From Rhodospirillales bacterium (GTDB lineage Bacteria > Pseudomonadota > Alphaproteobacteria > Geminicoccales > Geminicoccaceae), in NCBI GenBank assembly GCA_007131045.1, contig SLRI01000624.1:1-8131 (forward strand): a DNA stretch of 8,131 nt, written 5' to 3'. The notes beneath the pieces are model-generated. The model saw only the letters and a list, made by a program, of their open reading frames with translations, made no database searches and had not been told where the DNA came from. Each line of letters opens with the position of its first letter. Positions within the stretch are counted from its first letter, which is position 1. Position numbers and translations under genes: made by a program. Positions 5,253 to 8,131 of this stretch are shown here, piece after piece.

Positions 5253-6563
5253 TCAGCCGCAGCGTCGGAGGTCGCGGGCGATGCGGGCGCTCTCTGGCTT
5301 CGACGTCAGTCGGGCGCGCAGGTGTCGCGCCGCCGCTTCGCGTTCGCCGGCGCCGATCGCCGCTTCGATCAGCGTCATCTCGAGGACGTCGCGTTGCGCC
5401 TTGCTGCCGGTCATCAACGGCGCTCGCGGCAAGGCGCGCTCGAGCTCGCCGAACGCCTCCGCGAAGCGGCCGTCGGCGAAGTCCAGGAAGGCCCGGGCGA
5501 CCGGCACGCCGATCATTCGCAGCATTTCGGCGTGCCGGTCACGGCCCTCGGCCACGCTCACCAGGCCGGCCAGGTGCTCGGCCGCCCGCTGCCGCCGACC
5601 CGCGCCCACGAAGGCCAGCATGGCGTGGACGTCGTTGAAGACGTGGCAGGGTCGCTTCGCCGGCTCGTCGAAGGCAGCGGCCAGGGCGCCGAACCGATCG
5701 CCCGTGTCGTGCCCGCCCAGCGCCAGCCGCCAGAGCAGCGAGGCGGCATCGCAGAGATTGAGGGTGATGCTGCGGCGGTGGGGTGCGAGGCCTTCGTCGT
5801 AGATTGCCAGGGCCGCCGTCGGGTCGTCGCGATCGACGTGGTAGAGCGCCCAGTGCCACCAGTTGTGGACGGCGAAGAAGCAGTCCTCCGCCCAGTCGGC
5901 GCGCCGCTCGGCGTACCAGTCGATGCCCTCGGTGTCGCGGCCCTGCATCTCCATGACATGCGCCACCGCGTGGATCGCCCAGGCATCGCGCGGGTTGGCG
6001 TCGAGGGCGCCCCGCGCCATCGCTTCGGCCTCGGCATAGCGTCCGGCCTCCTCGAGCCCGAAGGCGCACATCGCCTCGACGTAGCCGCGGCCGGTAAGCC
6101 CGGCGGGCCAGGCGGCCAGAGCTCGCTCCGGGCGGCCGAGAAGGGCGCTCTCGTCGGCACCGAAAAAATCGGCCTGATGCGCGAAGAAGAGGGCCAAGAG
6201 GTCGCGGGGGTGATCGTCGAGGATATTGGCGAAGGCCGACCGCGCGGTCTCGACCCGGCCTTCGAGCCAGGCGCGGGCGGCGGCCGCGTGGGTCCGCTCG
6301 CGGGGTTCGGCGGCCAGCGCCTCGGCGGCGTCGAGGCACGCGGCCGCCTTGGGCAGGAGGCCCGGGTGCAGCGAGAAGGCGAAGACGTGGGCCTTCAGGA
6401 GGTGGGCCGAGACCAGGCTCGGATCGGTGGCGAGCGCCGCGTCCGCCCCGCCGATCGGATCGCCGTGAAAGCTCAAGACGTCGTCGAGCGCCGCCTCGTA
6501 TCGGTCGAGTGCCGCAGGCGCGCTGCCGGTGAGCCTGAGGCCGCGCGGATCGTCAAGCGGCAT
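5253..6563 (-). CDS. TTC38-type tetratricopeptide-repeat protein
   Basis: The 436-residue protein is built of alpha-helical TPR-like repeats and resembles the tetratricopeptide repeat protein 38 family, whose biochemical role is not established. Helical repeat segments include YAEAEAMARGALDANPRDAWA (176-196, the clearest TPR), the 120-150 region and the C-terminal EAFGELERALPRA (369-381). The family-specific part is His-rich: HAVAHVMEMQGR (198-209), HNWWHWALYHVD (233-244) and FNDVHAMLAFVG (309-320). No signal peptide or membrane segment is seen, so it is probably cytoplasmic. The ATG at 6563 is the first start in front of a coherent protein; the frame continues upstream, but that part is a low-complexity antisense-like translation of the hlyU-like gene. 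It overlaps the hlyU-like stop by 11 bases with no clear ribosome binding site, implying translational coupling. Confidence 0.9.
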   Translation of the reverse strand: MPLDDPRGLRLTGSAPAALDRYEAALDDVLSFHGDPIGGADAALATDPSLVSAHLLKAHVFAFSLHPGLLPKAAACLDAAEALAAEPRERTHAAAARAWLEGRVETARSAFANILDDHPRDLLALFFAHQADFFGADESALLGRPERALAAWPAGLTGRGYVEAMCAFGLEEAGRYAEAEAMARGALDANPRDAWAIHAVAHVMEMQGRDTEGIDWYAERRADWAEDCFFAVHNWWHWALYHVDRDDPTAALAIYDEGLAPHRRSITLNLCDAASLLWRLALGGHDTGDRFGALAAAFDEPAKRPCHVFNDVHAMLAFVGAGRRQRAAEHLAGLVSVAEGRDRHAEMLRMIGVPVARAFLDFADGRFAEAFGELERALPRAPLMTGSKAQRDVLEMTLIEAAIGAGEREAAARHLRARLTSKPESARIARDLRRCG

Positions 6564-6855
6564 GGTCGAACAGGCGGTCGCCCTGCTCGTCGATGATCTG
6601 GCGGCCCTTGACGATGGCGAAATCGTGGGCGGTTTCGGCGGCGCTGTGGGTATCAGCGCGGACGAAGCGATGCTCGCGCGGTCCGTCGGGAAACTCCTTG
6701 GTGATGATCCCGGCGGTGAGGAACTGCCCGCCCTTGTGCATGGTGATCGGCTGGATCGTGCAGCCCTTGTGCTCGACCGGATCGCCGAGCGGCTTGCCAC
6801 CCGCCTCGTCACCGCCACCGCCGCCGAACAGCTTCTTCATCAGCCCACCGAGCAT
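6553..6855 (-). CDS. HlyU family protein
   Basis: This 100-residue protein matches the HlyU family in its order of motifs. DPVEHKGCTIQP (25-36) is followed by GGQFLTAGIITKEF (42-55), HRFVRADTHSAAETA (62-76) and the C-terminal KGRQIIDEQGDRLF (83-96). These are widespread in alphaproteobacteria and often annotated as transcriptional regulators after Vibrio HlyU, but no helix-turn-helix is evident here, and the alphaproteobacterial members may not be DNA-binding. The N-terminus MLGGLMKKLFGGGGG is short, basic and hydrophobic, then glycine-rich. The start is decided by AAAGGAGG at 6870-6863, 7 bases before the ATG at 6855. A GTG at 6873 would place that Shine-Dalgarno inside the gene. It sits between the ParA-like ATPase (147 bases upstream) and the TPR gene, which overlaps its end. 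Confidence 0.88.
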   Translation of the reverse strand: MLGGLMKKLFGGGGGDEAGGKPLGDPVEHKGCTIQPITMHKGGQFLTAGIITKEFPDGPREHRFVRADTHSAAETAHDFAIVKGRQIIDEQGDRLFDHAA

Positions 6856-7002
6856 CACCCCGCCTCCTTTCACGCCTGCTGGTCACGATTGCTGGCGCGC
6901 CGGTGCCGCGCTCGGCGGTCCGGCTGCCTGTCCTGCGCCATGCTCAGCGGCGAGCCGCGCCGCGTCAACCGGTTCCGCAGCCGGTCCGGTCCAGGTTGGC
7001 CG

Positions 7003-7824
7003 TCAAGAAGCGAAGATGCGCTGCCACCAGGGCAGGCGCGGGGTGCGCACCGGTGGCTTGGCCGCATCGACCACGGCGGCGCGTTCGCGGTCGCGACGCT
7101 CTTGCTTGGCGGCCTCGATGCGTGGCGCCTGGACGGTGCGGCGCATGGCGTCGGCAACCGCGGCCTCGAGGTCCATCACCTCGTTGTGCGCCCGCGAGCC
7201 CGGCACGAGGTCGCCGATCCAGCATCCTGCGGCGAAGGCCCGACCGTGCTCCGGATAGAGCGAGAGACCACCCACCACCGGTTCGCCGAAGCCGTGCAGC
7301 ACGTCGAGAACCGGTCGCTCGATACCGACGCTGCGTGGCAGCTTGTTGGGGACGATCATCACCTCTGGGCCGATGCCGCCGCGCTCGCTGCGGGCGGTGC
7401 GGATGTAGCGGAGCACGCGGTTGGTGCCGTCGATGTCCACGGCCGAGAGCGAGACCGGAACCAGGATCAGCCGAGCGAGCAGGAAGGCCGAAGCCATGGC
7501 GGGGCCGATGGTCGCCGGCAGGTCGACGACCACCGTGCCGTGCGCGCGGACCAGGCGCTCGGCCCGGCCGAGCCAGGATTCGAGCGAGCTCAGGCTGTCG
7601 AGGTCGAGGGTCTCGACATGGATGGGCAGGTTGCTCTTGACCAGCCAGCGGCGGCTGGTCGCCTGCGGATCGCCGTCGACCAGCGCCACCGACTTGCCGG
7701 TCCGGGCCATGGCCCCGGCGAGCCCGACCGCGAGCGTGCTCTTGCCGACGCCGCCCTTGAGATTGCCGATCGCGATGATCCCGCCGAACGATGCGTAGAT
7801 CGGACGGCTGGTATCCAGTTGCAT
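7003..7824 (-). CDS. ParA/MinD-type P-loop ATPase without a ParB partner
   Basis: The 273-residue protein is a deviant-Walker ATPase of the ParA/MinD (SIMIBI) group. KGGVGKST (23-30) has the signature lysine K23 as well as K28. LVDGDPQATSRRW (48-60) is the A' motif. TVVVDLPA (97-104) is Walker B, but ends in a single-Asp 'DLPA' in place of the common 'DxPP'. Such ATPases dimerise on ATP and position DNA, plasmids or protein assemblies. No N-terminal DNA-binding extension is present, so it resembles small orphan ParAs. The C-terminus is unusual: a long charged helix (about 232-256) followed by PVRTPRLPWWQRIFAS, a basic aromatic end that could bind membrane. GGAG 8 bases before the ATG supports the start. 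It precedes the hlyU-like and TTC38-type genes on the same strand and is divergent from the dehydrogenase at the right edge. Confidence 0.92.
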   Translation of the reverse strand: MQLDTSRPIYASFGGIIAIGNLKGGVGKSTLAVGLAGAMARTGKSVALVDGDPQATSRRWLVKSNLPIHVETLDLDSLSSLESWLGRAERLVRAHGTVVVDLPATIGPAMASAFLLARLILVPVSLSAVDIDGTNRVLRYIRTARSERGGIGPEVMIVPNKLPRSVGIERPVLDVLHGFGEPVVGGLSLYPEHGRAFAAGCWIGDLVPGSRAHNEVMDLEAAVADAMRRTVQAPRIEAAKQERRDRERAAVVDAAKPPVRTPRLPWWQRIFAS

Positions 7825-7859
7825 CGAGCAGTCTCCGATTGCTGTCGAGCCGGGGCACC

Positions 7860-7888
7860 GCTATTGGCCGTTCCACGGGGGGTGGCAA
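7860..7888 (-). promoter_or_regulatory. Possible promoter of the ParA-like gene
   Basis: On the minus strand TTGCCA (7888-7883) matches five of six -35 consensus bases. AATAGC (7865-7860), or CAATAG one base earlier, is a poor -10 at 16-17 bases spacing. The resulting leader would be about 30 bases. The -10 is weak, so confidence is low. Confidence 0.22.
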
Positions 7889-7893
7889 GATCG

Positions 7894-7910
7894 TTAACGC
7901 ATATTAACGC
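7894..7910. repeat. TTAACGC direct repeat, 10-bp period
   Basis: TTAACGC occurs at 7894-7900 and again at 7904-7910, separated by ATA, so equivalent bases are 10 apart, one turn of the helix. The block lies between the two divergent genes, just upstream of the putative ParA-gene promoter. It resembles a response-regulator site. It is close to, but not the same as, the CtrA pattern TTAA-N7-TTAA, since here the gap between TTAA cores is 6. Confidence 0.4.
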
Positions 7911-7948
7911 GTACGATGATGTCTCCCACGACTGAAAATTATCCCTGG

Positions 7949-7977
7949 TTGATCGACATCGGCCGGAGACTTAAAGT
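7949..7977 (+). promoter_or_regulatory. Putative promoter of the right-edge dehydrogenase gene
   Basis: TTGATC (7949-7954) and TAAAGT (7972-7977) are 17 bases apart, each matching four of six consensus bases. Transcription would begin near 7984, about 25 bases before the GTG start, which suits a normal leader with its GGGGAGG ribosome binding site. Confidence 0.35.
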
Positions 7978-8009
7978 GGAAGCGAACAACTCGAGCGGGG
8001 AGGTTGCGG

Positions 8010-8131
8010 GTGCAGCGGATTTTATTGACGGGTGCCACGGGTGGGGTCGGCACCATGTTGCGCCCATTGTTGCGGCGCCATTTTCCGAGCGTGGTGCTCT
8101 CCGATCGCGAGCCGATCGAGGACTTGGCCGA
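8010..8131 (+). CDS. NAD(P)-dependent epimerase/dehydratase, uronate dehydrogenase-like (3' end outside the window)
   Basis: Forty codons are visible. The protein opens MQRILLTGATGGVGTMLRPL, a beta-strand followed by TGATGGVG, the TGxxGxxG dinucleotide-binding motif of extended short-chain dehydrogenases. SVVLSDREPI (28-37) follows, where the Asp after the second strand points to NAD rather than NADP. The spacing 'RLLLTGAxGGxGxxLRPxL...LRLSD' resembles uronate dehydrogenases, which oxidise glucuronate or galacturonate, but only the cofactor fold is secure from this fragment. The GTG at 8010 is chosen because GGGGAGG lies 6 bases upstream and the Rossmann strand begins immediately. It is divergent from the ParA-like gene. 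Confidence 0.8.
   Translation, partial: MQRILLTGATGGVGTMLRPLLRRHFPSVVLSDREPIEDLA

Noticed and set aside
5100..6596. A 498-codon plus-strand frame running from the NYN gene end through the TPR gene
   Set aside because: It overlaps the NYN 3' end in another frame and lies antisense to the TPR protein. It has no recognisable domain.
6870..6941. A 23-codon Arg-rich minus-strand frame just upstream of the hlyU-like gene, whose TGA overlaps the GTGAAAGGAGG region
   Set aside because: It has no ribosome binding site before its ATG, and Arg-rich composition is expected by chance here. A TTGACG (6968-6963) upstream lacks a reasonable -10.
6966..6999. CAACC...GGTTG with inner ACCGG/CCGGT arms after the ParA-like stop as a terminator
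   Set aside because: The arms are short, the interior is irregular and there is no T-run. The region may be read through into the hlyU-like gene.
6529..7935. A 468-codon plus-strand frame across the hlyU-like and ParA-like genes
   Set aside because: It is antisense to two recognisable genes and spans their intergenic gap without any motif; a GC-driven shadow.

Overview
The window is a GC-rich stretch of bacterial chromosome with strong G/C preference at third codon positions. The gene order rpoZ-rel-pyrE, a HlyU-family protein and a TTC38-type TPR protein all suggest an alphaproteobacterium, perhaps Rhodospirillales-like. The phylum-level call is an inference from gene content. No rRNA, tRNA, CRISPR array, transposase or insertion sequence was seen.

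Layout. At the left edge, 1-119 (+) is the C-terminal end of an unrecognised protein. It converges on a two-gene minus-strand module: a DUF4258 protein (639-370), then a DUF2283 protein (367-137), which resembles a toxin-antitoxin pair and has its own promoter-like sequence and palindrome. Next is a minus-strand core operon of rpoZ (4193-3831, RNA polymerase omega), rel/spoT (3751-1391, bifunctional (p)ppGpp synthetase/hydrolase) and pyrE (1394-771, orotate phosphoribosyltransferase), with rel and pyrE joined by a 4-base ATGA overlap. A 344-bp non-coding region (4194-4537), more AT-rich than its surroundings, separates rpoZ from a divergent plus-strand NYN-domain (LabA/DUF88-like) predicted ribonuclease with a strongly acidic tail (4538-5197). 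It carries promoter-like elements in both directions and several inverted repeats.

Convergent to the NYN gene is a second minus-strand group: a ParA/MinD-type ATPase (7824-7003), a small HlyU-family protein (6855-6553) and a TTC38-type TPR protein (6563-5253) whose start overlaps the hlyU-like stop by 11 bases. The ATPase has no ParB partner here. At the right edge, a divergent plus-strand gene begins at 8010: an NAD(P)-dependent short-chain epimerase/dehydratase resembling uronate dehydrogenases, cut off by the window end. The spacer between it and the ATPase contains a direct repeat of TTAACGC one helical turn apart.

Functional picture. rpoZ-rel-pyrE links RNA polymerase, the stringent response and pyrimidine synthesis, a conserved alphaproteobacterial arrangement. 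The least described parts are the DUF4258/DUF2283 pair just downstream of pyrE and the ParA-HlyU-TTC38 cluster. In that cluster both the ATPase C-terminus and the HlyU-like N-terminus carry short basic/hydrophobic stretches that could be membrane-targeting.
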